Shown here piece by piece: positions 24,750 through 32,170 of a DNA stretch of 32,771 nucleotides. Under the pieces are notes generated by a model, which made no database searches, was not told where the DNA came from, and saw nothing but the letters and a program-made list of their open reading frames with translations. The position numbers and the translations under genes were made by a program. The stretch's first letter is position 1; each line of letters starts with the position of its first letter. This DNA comes from CAZPMO01 sp964587515 (GTDB lineage Bacteria > Pseudomonadota > Alphaproteobacteria > MPNO01), in NCBI GenBank assembly GCA_964587515.1, contig CAZPMO010000034.1, positions 1 to 32,771 of the forward strand, written 5' to 3'.

Positions 24750-24859
24750 GCCGTATGCCTCCTTCTATAGACGCGAATAAATGCCGTTACTATACACGAT
24801 ACGGCTGTGATACGTCAGGTGCGGGAACGCGCCGGCGACGAACTAAAAACGCACCAATA

Positions 24860-24889
24860 TTGACACCCGCCATGCGGGCGTGGAATTAT
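24860..24889 (+). promoter_or_regulatory. Sigma-70-like promoter upstream of the M24 gene
   Basis: TTGACA (24860-24865) is a perfect -35 box. After an 18-base spacer comes AATTAT (24884-24889), a 4 of 6 match to the -10 box. The spacer holds a five-base inverted repeat CCCGC-cat-GCGGG. It lies 70 bases before the ATG at 24959, with a palindromic operator just downstream. Assigned by eye. Confidence 0.5.
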
Positions 24890-24901
24890 CACGGCCGTTC
24901 G

Positions 24902-24915
24902 TGCAATCGATTGCA
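24902..24915. promoter_or_regulatory. LacI-type operator palindrome overlapping the start region
   Basis: TGCAATCGATTGCA is a perfect 14-base palindrome with a central CG, the shape of LacI/GalR-family operators (TGxAAnCGnTTxCA). It begins 13 bases after the -10 box, where a bound repressor would block transcription of the M24 gene. A LacI-family regulator is encoded in this window at 32171-32771; whether that is the cognate protein is inference. Confidence 0.55.
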
Positions 24916-24958
24916 GAGAAACCACCGCCCGCCAGCCTACGACCGAAAGGGATCCTTC

Positions 24959-26263
24959 ATGGCACTGGATATTCCCGAACCGAGAATTATCACCGCCGCC
25001 GACGTGCTCGACCCGCGCTATAACTGGGACCGGCCGATTCCGGCGCCGGGCCACACAGGCGTCGACTTCGAGGAACGCGTCAATTTCCAGCGCCTGCATG
25101 CTTACCGGCTGGCCCGTTCACGCCAGGCGCTGGCCGATTCCAATCTCGGCGCGCTGTTGTGCTTCGACGTGAACAATATCCGCTACATGACCTCGACGGT
25201 GATCGGCGAGTGGTCACGCGACAAGATGGGCCGCTATGCCTTGCTGGCCGCCGATTCGGAACCTCATATCTGGGATTTCGGATCGGCCGCGGCGCATCAT
25301 CGGCTGCACTCGCCGTGGCTGCCAAACGCCTGCTGCCACGCCGGCATGGTGGGGTTGCGGGGCACGGTGCCGCCCGACGCCGGGCTGATGAAGAAAGCGG
25401 CCGAGGAGATCAAGTCGCTGATGATCGAGAACGGCGTCGGCGACCAACCCTTGGGCGTCGACATTGTCGAGCCGCCGATGATGTTCGAGTTGCAACGCGC
25501 CGGCATCGAGGTGCGCGACGGCCAGCAGGTGATGCTGGATGCGCGCGAGATCAAGTCGCAGGACGAGATCATTCTGCTCAACCAGGCCGCCGCCATGGTC
25601 GACGGCGCCTATCAGATGATCCACGAGACCATGAAGCCGGGGGTGCGCGAATCCGATATCGTCGCCGCCGCCAACAAGATGCTCTACGAGATGGGCTCCG
25701 ACGATGTCGAGGCGATCAACGCGATCTCCGGCGAGCGGTGCAGCCCGCACCCGCACAATTTCACCGACCGCATCATCCGCCCCGGCGATCAGGCGTTCTT
25801 CGACATCATCCAGTCCTATATGGGCTATCGCACGTGTTACTATCGCACCTTCAACATCGGGCGCGCCACCGACGCGCAGTCGGATGCCTACAAGAAGGCG
25901 CGCCAATGGATCGACGCCTCGATCGCCATGGTGAAACCAGGCGTCGGCACCGATCAGATCGCGGCGGTGTGGCCCAAGGCCGAGGAGTTCGGCTTCGCCA
26001 ACGAGATGGAAGCCTTCGCGCTGCAGTTCGGCCACGGGCTCGGCGTCGCGCTGCACGAACGCCCGATCATCTCGCGGTTGGTCTCGTTCGACGATCCCAT
26101 GGAGATCAAGGAGGGCATGGTGTTCGCGCTCGAGACATATTGCCCGGCAAAGGACGGCTATTCGGCGGCGCGTATCGAGGAAGAGGTGGTGGTCACCGCC
26201 GACGGCTGCCGCGTCATCACCCTGTTCCCGGCCGAGGAGCTGCCGATCTCGAATCCGTATTAG
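24959..26263 (+). CDS. M24 (pita-bread-fold) peptidase-family protein with a substituted metal ligand
   Basis: A 434-residue protein: creatinase-type N-terminal domain (LLCFDVNNIRYMTST at about 67-80, EPHIWDFGSA) and M24 catalytic domain from about 205. Of the five metal ligands of typical M24 aminopeptidases, Asp282, His359 (FGHGLG), Glu392 and Glu407 are present, but the second Asp of DxxR-type SDITRT is Cys293 (YRTCYYRTF). The family also includes creatinase, ectoine hydrolase (DoeA) and the DMSP lyase DddP, which share the NIRY and WDFxS segments and use this fold for non-peptide chemistry. The start at 24959 is the family N-terminus. It lies behind a promoter with a LacI-type operator and 193 bases upstream of a 2-oxoacid dehydrogenase operon. 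A non-peptidase function is plausible. Confidence 0.85.
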   Translation: MALDIPEPRIITAADVLDPRYNWDRPIPAPGHTGVDFEERVNFQRLHAYRLARSRQALADSNLGALLCFDVNNIRYMTSTVIGEWSRDKMGRYALLAADSEPHIWDFGSAAAHHRLHSPWLPNACCHAGMVGLRGTVPPDAGLMKKAAEEIKSLMIENGVGDQPLGVDIVEPPMMFELQRAGIEVRDGQQVMLDAREIKSQDEIILLNQAAAMVDGAYQMIHETMKPGVRESDIVAAANKMLYEMGSDDVEAINAISGERCSPHPHNFTDRIIRPGDQAFFDIIQSYMGYRTCYYRTFNIGRATDAQSDAYKKARQWIDASIAMVKPGVGTDQIAAVWPKAEEFGFANEMEAFALQFGHGLGVALHERPIISRLVSFDDPMEIKEGMVFALETYCPAKDGYSAARIEEEVVVTADGCRVITLFPAEELPISNPY

Positions 26264-26300
26264 TGTTGCAGGGTTACCGGGACCGCGACACACTTCGGTC

Positions 26301-26407
26301 GTCACCCCGGACTTGATCCGGGGCCCAGCGATCCTTCGGGAGGGAGCCGTTTCGGAATGGATTTAACTGGGCGCCACCGCTGGACCCCGGAACAAGTCCG
26401 GGGTGAC
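26301..26407. repeat. Composite palindromic repeat upstream of the E1alpha gene
   Basis: GTCACCCCGGACTTGATCCG... (26301-26330) is an inverted copy, two mismatches in 30, of 26378-26407; each arm itself folds (CCCCGGA/TCCGGGG). A partial third copy (ACCGGGGTGACAG) follows at about 26415-26427. The motif is a common dispersed palindrome in Alphaproteobacteria. It occupies most of the gap between the M24 gene and the E1alpha gene. Confidence 0.82.
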
Positions 26408-26456
26408 AGGCGGAACCGGGGTGACAGTAAGCGAGAAATAAACGGGGAGGCCATCA

Positions 26457-27527
26457 GTGGCGACAAAACCAAAAGCCAAGGCGAAACCGAAAAGCGCCGC
26501 GAAGCCGAAATCGAAATCCGGGGCGAAAACCAAACGCGCCAATGACGATATCGGCGAAGAAAGCCGTCTTGAACTATGGCGTCAGCAGCTCGTTGTGCGC
26601 CATGTGGAGCAACGCGCCCAGGATCTGTTCCTCCAGAATCTGATCAAGGGCACCACCCATCTCTCGGTCGGCCAGGAAGCGGTGGCGGCCGGGTTCGGCG
26701 TCGCCATGCAGCCGGATGATTACACCTTCTGCACCTATCGCGGCCATGCGCATACGCTGGTGCGCGGCGCTTCCATGACCGGGGTGCTGGGCGAGCTGAT
26801 GGGCCGCGAATGCGGTCTGATGGCCGGCAAGGGCGGCTCCATGCATCTGACCAGCGTCGAACACGGCGCCATGGGCTCCTACGCCATTATCGGCGCGCAT
26901 CTGCCGATCGCCACCGGCGCGGCGTGGTCGGCGCAGTATCGCGGCTCCAATCAGGTTTCGGTGTGCTTCTTCGGCGACGGCACCACCAATATCGGCGCCT
27001 TCCACGAGGCGCTGAACTTCGCGCAGATCTGGAAGCTGCCGGTGGTGTTCGTGTGCGAGAACAACCTCTATATGGAATACACCCCGATCGGCGACGTCAC
27101 CGCGGTCGAACACCCCGCCGCCGACCGCGCGTCGGCCTACGGGCTGGAGCGCATCATCGTCGACGGCAACGACGCCGACGCGGTCTATCGCGTCGCCCAG
27201 ACCGCCTTCGCCAAGGCGCGCGCCGGCCACGGCCCGTCGCTGATCGAGGCCCTGACCTATCGCCATTACGGCCATTCGCGCGCCGATCCCGGCGCCTACC
27301 GCCCCGACGAGGAGGTCGCGGCGTGGAAGGCCCGCGATCCGATCCCGTTCTACCGCCAGCGGTTGGTCGATTTCGGCATCACCAAAAAAGTGGTCGACGC
27401 GCTGGAGAATAAGGTTCTCGCCGAGGTCGACGCCGCGGTCGAGTTCGCCAAGGGCTCGCCCGAGCCGCCCGACGACATCCTCCATACCGAGGTGTATGCC
27501 GATGGAGGCGCGTCATGGCGGAACTGA
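26457..27527 (+). CDS. Thiamine-diphosphate-dependent 2-oxoacid (pyruvate/acetoin) dehydrogenase E1 component, alpha subunit
   Basis: A 356-residue E1alpha. After a Lys/Ala/Pro-rich tail of about 28 residues the fold starts at about 33. YRGHAH (94-99) and the thiamine-diphosphate motif GDG (173-175) to NN (202-203) are present, with HYGHSRADPGAYR at about 270-282 matching the loop region that in PDH E1alpha follows the GHS signature. It decarboxylates a 2-oxoacid (or cleaves acetoin) and hands the acyl group to E2. Start GTG 26457 has GGGGAGG six bases upstream. It overlaps the E1beta start by 13 bases. Acetoin dehydrogenase AcoA and PDH PdhA are the closest family models; the substrate is not settled. 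Confidence 0.92.
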   Translation: MATKPKAKAKPKSAAKPKSKSGAKTKRANDDIGEESRLELWRQQLVVRHVEQRAQDLFLQNLIKGTTHLSVGQEAVAAGFGVAMQPDDYTFCTYRGHAHTLVRGASMTGVLGELMGRECGLMAGKGGSMHLTSVEHGAMGSYAIIGAHLPIATGAAWSAQYRGSNQVSVCFFGDGTTNIGAFHEALNFAQIWKLPVVFVCENNLYMEYTPIGDVTAVEHPAADRASAYGLERIIVDGNDADAVYRVAQTAFAKARAGHGPSLIEALTYRHYGHSRADPGAYRPDEEVAAWKARDPIPFYRQRLVDFGITKKVVDALENKVLAEVDAAVEFAKGSPEPPDDILHTEVYADGGASWRN

Positions 27528-28492
27528 CCTATCGCGACGCGGTCGCCGCCGGCATCGCCCAGGAGATGCGGCGCGATCCCAATGTGGTTTTCCTCGGCGA
27601 GGATGTCGCCGCGGCCGGCGGCGTGTTCAAGACCACGGTCGGACTGCTGGACGAGTTCGGCCCCGGCCGGGTGCGCGACACACCGATTTCCGAACAGGCG
27701 ATCCTCGGCGCGGCCATGGGCGCGGCGATGACCGGCCTGCGCCCCATCGCGGAGATCATGTTCTCCGACTTCCTGGCGGTGTGCTGGGACATCGTCGCCA
27801 ACGAAATGGCCAAGACGCGGTACATGACCAACGGCCAGACCGTCATGCCGGTGGTGGTGCGCACCGCCAACGGCGGCGGCGCGCGGTTCGGCGCGCAGCA
27901 TTCCCAGGCGGTCGAGAACTGGGCCATGGCAATCCCCGGCCTGAAGGTGGTCGCGCCGTCCTGTCCGGCCGACGTGATCGGCCTGCTGGCGGCGGCGGTG
28001 CGCGAGGATGACCCGGTGATCTTCTTCGAACAGAAATCGCTGTACGGCGTGAAGGGCGAGGTGCCGGACGGCGAACATGTGGAGAAGCTGGGCACCGCCA
28101 AGGTGCTGCGCGAAGGAACCGACGTGACCATCACCGCGCTGGCGCTGATGGTGCCGCGCGCCATGGAGGCGGCCGAGATCCTTCAGGCCGAGCACGGCAT
28201 CTCGGCCACCGTGATCGACGTGCGCTCGCTGGTGCCGCTCGATACCCAGACCATCCTTTCCGAGGTCTCGAAGACCGGCCGGCTGGTGACGGTCGAGGAG
28301 AACCCGCGCCTCTGCGGCTGGGGAGCAGAAATATCCTCCATCGTCGGCGAGGAATGTTTCTACGATCTCGACGGGCCGATCGTGCGCATCACCACGCCGC
28401 ACATCCCGCTGCCCTCGGCGGACTATCTCGAGGATCTCGCGCTGCCCTCGGCGGCGCGCATCGTCGAGACCATCCGCACCTCGATCGACTGA
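27515..28492 (+). CDS. 2-oxoacid dehydrogenase E1 component, beta subunit
   Basis: A 325-residue transketolase-like E1beta. Start ATG 27515 has GGAGG seven bases upstream and lies within the end of the E1alpha gene. Family landmarks: FLGEDVAAAGGVFKTT, DTPISEQAILGAAMGAAMTGLRP, FSDFLAVCWDIVANEMAK, GGGARFGAQHSQ and, in the C-terminal domain, VIDVRSLVPLDTQTI. The usual E1beta length is about 325-330, so it is full length. It pairs with the upstream alpha subunit into a heterotetramer whose active sites lie at the alpha-beta interface. The E2 gene begins 11 bases later. Confidence 0.95.
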   Translation: MAELTYRDAVAAGIAQEMRRDPNVVFLGEDVAAAGGVFKTTVGLLDEFGPGRVRDTPISEQAILGAAMGAAMTGLRPIAEIMFSDFLAVCWDIVANEMAKTRYMTNGQTVMPVVVRTANGGGARFGAQHSQAVENWAMAIPGLKVVAPSCPADVIGLLAAAVREDDPVIFFEQKSLYGVKGEVPDGEHVEKLGTAKVLREGTDVTITALALMVPRAMEAAEILQAEHGISATVIDVRSLVPLDTQTILSEVSKTGRLVTVEENPRLCGWGAEISSIVGEECFYDLDGPIVRITTPHIPLPSADYLEDLALPSAARIVETIRTSID

Positions 28493-28502
28493 GGAGGCGG
28501 CA

Positions 28503-29966
28503 ATGGATATCGTGATGCCGCAGCTGGGCGAGACGGTTACCGAAGGCACCGTAACCGTCTGGCGCAAGAAACCGGGCGAAACGGTCAAGGCCAACGAAGT
28601 GCTGTTCGAGGTCTCCACCGACAAGGTCGAGACCGAGATTCCCGCCCCGGCCGACGGCGTGCTGACCGAGATCATGGTCGGCGAGGGCGAAACCGTCGAT
28701 GTCGGGGTCACCCTCGGCGTGCTCGAAGGGGAAGGCGCCACGTCCACGGCAATCACGGGCGTCGACGTGGTCATGCCGCAGCTTGGCGAGACGGTCACCG
28801 AAGGCACCGTGACCGTCTGGCGCAAGAAACCGGGCGACGCGGTCTCGCCCGACGACGTGCTGTTCGAGGTCTCTACCGACAAGGTCGAAACCGAGATTCC
28901 CGCCCCGGTCGCCGGCGTGCTGACCGAGATTCTGGTGGGCCAAGGCGAGACCGTCGATGTGGGCACGCGGCTCGGCGTGATTTCGGGCGCCGCCACCGCC
29001 GCCGCGCCGGCGCGTCCGACGAAATCAACGCCGGCGCCCACAAGCACCGGCAGTGGCGTCGGCGCTTTGATGCGCTCGGTGCGCAACCGCGACGCGCGTG
29101 GCTTGCCGTTGTCGCCGGTGGTGCGCCGGCTGATCGCCGAGAACGGCCTCGATGCCGACGCCATCGCGGGCACCGGGCGCGACGGCCGCATCACCCGGCG
29201 CGACGTGATGAAGGCGCTGGGCGGCCCGCCACGCCCGACACTTTCGGGCGACGAGGCGACGGAAATCGTGCCGCTGTCGCGGCTGCGCAAGCAGATCGGC
29301 GATCATATGGTGCGCTCCAAGACGACCAGCGCGCACGTGTTGCAGGCCGTCGAGGTCGAATTTCACCGCGTCGAGGAGGCGCGCGCCGCCCACCGCGAGT
29401 CATGGCGCGCGCGCGAGGGCTTCGGGCTCACCTATCTCCCGTTCATCGCGCGCGCGGTGTGCGATGCGATCCCCGATTTCCCCAACGTCAACGCCTCGAT
29501 CGAAGGCGACAACATGATCGTCCACCGCCGCGTCAATCTCGGCGTCGCGGTCGATCTCTCCTTCGAGGGGCTGATCGTGCCGGTGGTGAAGGACGCCGGG
29601 CGCAAATCGTTGCGCGAAATCGCGCGCGAAATCAGCGCGCTGGCGGAGAAGGCGCGCATCGGCGGCCTCGCGCCGGACGACCTCACCGAAGGCACCTATA
29701 CGCTGTCGAACTCCGGCCCTTACGGCACGCTGATCACCGCGCCGGTCATCAGCCAGCCCCAAATCGCCATCCTGTCGACCGACGGGGTGCGCAAGAAGCC
29801 GGTGGTGATCGAGGGCCCGCAGGGCGACGCCATTGCGATCCGCCCGGTCGGGGTGCTGGCGCAGTCGTTCGACCACCGCGCCATCGACGGCGCCTATTCC
29901 GCGGCATTTCTGGCCCGCGTGCGCGAGATCATCGAAACCCGCGACTGGTCGGCGGAACTGGCGTAA
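28503..29966 (+). CDS. Dihydrolipoamide acyltransferase (E2) with two tandem lipoyl domains
   Basis: A 487-residue E2. Lipoyl domain 1 about 1-75 (Lys41 in STDKVETEIPAP), lipoyl domain 2 about 87-161 (Lys127), an Ala/Pro linker, a peripheral-subunit-binding domain about 201-239 (SPVVRRLIAENGLD) and the catalytic core, with HxxxD at FDHRAIDG (His458, Asp462). The two lipoyl domains are highly similar in DNA as well as in protein, suggesting a recent duplication. The acyl group from the E1 subunits is carried on the lipoyl arms and moved to CoA. Start 28503 follows GAGGAGG. No E3 (lipoamide dehydrogenase) gene follows; E3 must be supplied from elsewhere. Confidence 0.95.
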   Translation: MDIVMPQLGETVTEGTVTVWRKKPGETVKANEVLFEVSTDKVETEIPAPADGVLTEIMVGEGETVDVGVTLGVLEGEGATSTAITGVDVVMPQLGETVTEGTVTVWRKKPGDAVSPDDVLFEVSTDKVETEIPAPVAGVLTEILVGQGETVDVGTRLGVISGAATAAAPARPTKSTPAPTSTGSGVGALMRSVRNRDARGLPLSPVVRRLIAENGLDADAIAGTGRDGRITRRDVMKALGGPPRPTLSGDEATEIVPLSRLRKQIGDHMVRSKTTSAHVLQAVEVEFHRVEEARAAHRESWRAREGFGLTYLPFIARAVCDAIPDFPNVNASIEGDNMIVHRRVNLGVAVDLSFEGLIVPVVKDAGRKSLREIAREISALAEKARIGGLAPDDLTEGTYTLSNSGPYGTLITAPVISQPQIAILSTDGVRKKPVVIEGPQGDAIAIRPVGVLAQSFDHRAIDGAYSAAFLARVREIIETRDWSAELA

Positions 29967-29969
29967 GGG

Positions 29970-30395
29970 ATGGAGAATTTCACGCCGGTTTCGGCGTTGA
30001 TCGGCGGGGCGCTGATCGGCGCGGCGTCGGCGCTGCTGCTGTGGTGCAACGGGCGCATCGCCGGCATCAGCGGCATTGCCGGCGGCCTGCTCGCGCCGGG
30101 GCGCGGCGACTGGATGTGGCGGGCGCTGTTCGTCGCCGGGCTGGTCGGCGGCGCGGCGATCTATCGCCTGACCGGCGGCGCGCTGCAATCCATCGAAATC
30201 AACCCGTCGCCGGTATTACTGATCGTCGGCGGGTTGCTGGTCGGATTGGGCACCGGCGTCGGCGGCGGCTGCACCAGCGGTCACGGCGTCTTCGGCATGG
30301 CCAGGCTCTCGCCGCGTTCGATCGCCGCCACCGTGACTTTCCTGATCGTCGCCATCGTCACCGTGCTGGTGGTGCGCCGGGGGTTCGGCCTGTGA
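29970..30395 (+). CDS. YeeE/YedE-family sulfur-compound transporter, first half
   Basis: A 141-residue membrane protein with about four helices and the signature GGGCTSGHGVFG (Cys101), the conserved cysteine site of YeeE/YedE transporters (TsuA, PmpA), which move thiosulfate or other sulfur species across the inner membrane. It starts three bases after the E2 stop and overlaps its partner by four bases (GTGA), so it sits in the same transcription unit as the E2 gene. Split pairs of this type occur in many Proteobacteria. The transported compound is unknown. Confidence 0.9.
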   Translation: MENFTPVSALIGGALIGAASALLLWCNGRIAGISGIAGGLLAPGRGDWMWRALFVAGLVGGAAIYRLTGGALQSIEINPSPVLLIVGGLLVGLGTGVGGGCTSGHGVFGMARLSPRSIAATVTFLIVAIVTVLVVRRGFGL

Positions 30396-30805
30396 GCGGC
30401 GCGCGTCTCCTGATCGCGCTGGCCAGCGGGCTGATCTTCGGGCTGGGCCTCGCGATTTCGGAAATGGTGAACCCGGCCAAGGTGCTGGGCTTCCTCGACA
30501 TCACCGGCGCCTGGGATCCGAGCCTGGTTTTCGTTCTGGGCGGCGCGGTGGCGGTCGGCTTCATCGCCTTCCGCGTGATCCTGAAACGCCCGGCCCCGGC
30601 ATTCGCCGAGAAGTACGACCTGCCGACCAAAACGGCGATCGATCTAAGGCTGATCGGCGGCGCGGTTCTGTTCGGGATCGGCTGGGGGCTGATCGGGCTC
30701 TGCCCCGGCCCCGCCATTGCCTCGCTCGCATACGGCAATCTCGAATCGGTGTGGTTCCTGATCGCGATGGCGGCCGGGCTCGGCGGCGCGCGGCTGGTGC
30801 GCTGA
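30392..30805 (+). CDS. YeeE/YedE (DUF6691) family transporter, second half
   Basis: A 137-residue membrane protein with about four helices. Conserved segments SEMVNPAKVLGFLDITGAWDPSL (about 23-45) and GLCPGPAIAS (Cys104) match the second half of the YeeE/YedE fold. The start is GTG 30392, four bases before the end of the partner gene; it shares the GTGA overlap, so the halves are made in equal amounts. It ends 16 bases from the convergent ComE-like gene, with no visible terminator hairpin in that gap. Probable import of a sulfur compound together with its partner. Confidence 0.88.
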   Translation: MSGARLLIALASGLIFGLGLAISEMVNPAKVLGFLDITGAWDPSLVFVLGGAVAVGFIAFRVILKRPAPAFAEKYDLPTKTAIDLRLIGGAVLFGIGWGLIGLCPGPAIASLAYGNLESVWFLIAMAAGLGGARLVR

Positions 30806-30821
30806 AGCGCGGTACGCGTTC

Positions 30822-31451
30822 TCAAGGCTTCTCCAACATGCCGCCGCCGAAGAATGTCGGCACGTAGCGCGGCGCGCCGATCGCCTGCATGAAGCGCCGC
30901 TTGACGGTGGCGGGATCGAGCGCGGCGGGCGGCCGCGCGGTTTCGGTGTCGGGCGCGGTGCCGAGGGCCAGGAGCGTCGCCGCGTCGGTCTCGAACGCAT
31001 CGGCGAGCGCGGTTCGAAAGGCGTCCGTGGTCTCGATGGCATGGGCGCGCGCAAGACCGGACGCGCGCGCAAGACCGGCGATGTCGATAGTTTGACTGGC
31101 GAGCGCCTGGCCGCCCGAGGCGCCGTGGACCCCGTTGTCGATCAACAGCACCGTCAGGTTCGCCGGCGCAACAGCCGCGACCGTTACCAGCCCGCCCATA
31201 TGCATCAATAGCCCGCCATCTCCCTCGACCACCACGATTTGGCGATCGGGCCGGGCGACGGCGAGGCCCAGCGCCAGCGGCAGCGCCAGGCCCATGGCGT
31301 CCTCTAAATAGAAATTCTCGGGCGCGTCCCGGAGCGTGGCCCACAGATAGGACGCGTTACCGAGCGCGGTGACCACCGCGGAATTCGCCGGCAGCCCATC
31401 GGCCAGCACGCGGTAGTAATCTTCCCGGCTGGGACGCTGATCATTCACCAT
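30822..31451 (-). CDS. ComE/sulfopyruvate-decarboxylase beta-like thiamine-diphosphate enzyme subunit
   Basis: A 209-residue C-terminal-type thiamine-diphosphate domain: EGDGGLLMHMGGL (GDG at 77-79) to the metal-binding DNG (Asn106), with FYLEDAMGLALPLALGLA upstream as in sulfopyruvate and phosphonopyruvate decarboxylase beta chains. Alone it lacks the pyrimidine domain, which the overlapping partner gene supplies. The ATG at 31451 lies inside the end of that partner (ATGGTGA). Sulfopyruvate decarboxylase (ComDE) makes sulfoacetaldehyde in coenzyme M or sulfonate metabolism; phosphonopyruvate or another 2-oxoacid is possible. The neighbouring sulfur transporter supports but does not prove the sulfonate reading. 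Confidence 0.8.
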   Translation of the reverse strand: MVNDQRPSREDYYRVLADGLPANSAVVTALGNASYLWATLRDAPENFYLEDAMGLALPLALGLAVARPDRQIVVVEGDGGLLMHMGGLVTVAAVAPANLTVLLIDNGVHGASGGQALASQTIDIAGLARASGLARAHAIETTDAFRTALADAFETDAATLLALGTAPDTETARPPAALDPATVKRRFMQAIGAPRYVPTFFGGGMLEKP

Positions 31452-31957
31452 TGGACATCCTCCTGCGACAGGAGGAGGACATACGGCGCGGAGGATTCCT
31501 CGGCGTAGGTCGCCGCCGCCTCGACCTGCTCGCCGATCGGACGATGGCGGTCGGCGACCGAAAAAGCGAGCCCGTAGCCCTGGAGCACCGGCTCCGTCAC
31601 ACGCCCCTTGGGGATATGGTAAAAAACCGGATCGTCGGCGGTGCCGCGATAGGACGCCAGGATCAGCAGCGGGAACTGATAGCGCTGGGCCAGACAGACC
31701 ATGCCCGCGCCCATGCTGAAAAGCCCGGCATTCTGGACCACCAGCGCCGTCCGCGCGCCGCCGAGGCGCGCGCCGCAAGCGATCGCCAGCGCCTCCTCCT
31801 CGTGGGTCGCTCGGATCAGCGTCATCCACTCGGCGCGCTCCATCCTGACCAGCAGTTCGCCGAGCCAGCCGTCCGGTATGGTCACCGCGACCCCGAAGCC
31901 CAGCCGTTCGAGGGTTCCGAGGACCTCCGACGGACGGTGAGGCGTGTCTCCGTTCAT
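31445..31957 (-). CDS. ComD/sulfopyruvate-decarboxylase alpha-like subunit (ThDP pyrimidine domain)
   Basis: A 170-residue N-terminal-type domain matching ComD length. THEEEALAIACGARLGGARTA (about 51-71, with the Glu that activates thiamine) and VVQNAGLFSMGAGM are the hallmark of this subunit. The start at 31957 has GGAGACG upstream. The open frame extends 28 codons further, but that part is not conserved. It overlaps the beta subunit by seven bases. The pair is transcribed towards the convergent sulfur transporter and lies downstream of the LacI-family regulator on the same strand, so it may be under its control. Substrate inferred only from family. Confidence 0.8.
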   Translation of the reverse strand: MNGDTPHRPSEVLGTLERLGFGVAVTIPDGWLGELLVRMERAEWMTLIRATHEEEALAIACGARLGGARTALVVQNAGLFSMGAGMVCLAQRYQFPLLILASYRGTADDPVFYHIPKGRVTEPVLQGYGLAFSVADRHRPIGEQVEAAATYAEESSAPYVLLLSQEDVQW

Positions 31958-32106
31958 TCGTCTCCGTACCCGATTCGATTGTTTCTCAAGACCGGATTTC
32001 CATCCGCGCCTCACAAAAGCCGCTGGTGAAACTTTCGTCAAGCAATTCGTCGACGCATACGATCTGGCTTGATTTTGGTGTTTTCACGGCTCTAGGGTTC
32101 ATATGC

Positions 32107-32126
32107 CGTCGAAAAAAATATCGACG
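32107..32126. promoter_or_regulatory. Inverted repeat between the LacI-family gene and comD-like gene
   Basis: CGTCGA-aaaaaata-TCGACG is a perfect six-base stem around an AT-rich loop, in the 213-base gap (31958-32170) upstream of the ComD-like gene. It could be an operator or the terminator of the regulator gene; on the minus strand the loop is a T-run inside the stem, which is not a usual terminator. Its shape differs from the LacI-type palindrome at 24902. Otherwise this gap shows no gene. Confidence 0.3.
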
Positions 32127-32170
32127 AAACAATAATCATCCCGGGTCGTGATTCGGCGCCATCATGGCGC

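Noticed and set aside
29402..30391. Apparent extension of the second YeeE/YedE protein into the E2 gene.
   Set aside because: It overlaps the E2 gene out of frame; the GTG at 30392 gives the normal start and a GTGA overlap.
30358..31344. Large minus-strand frame over the transporter and ComE-like genes.
   Set aside because: Low-complexity shadow frame without family resemblance, overlapping well-supported genes.
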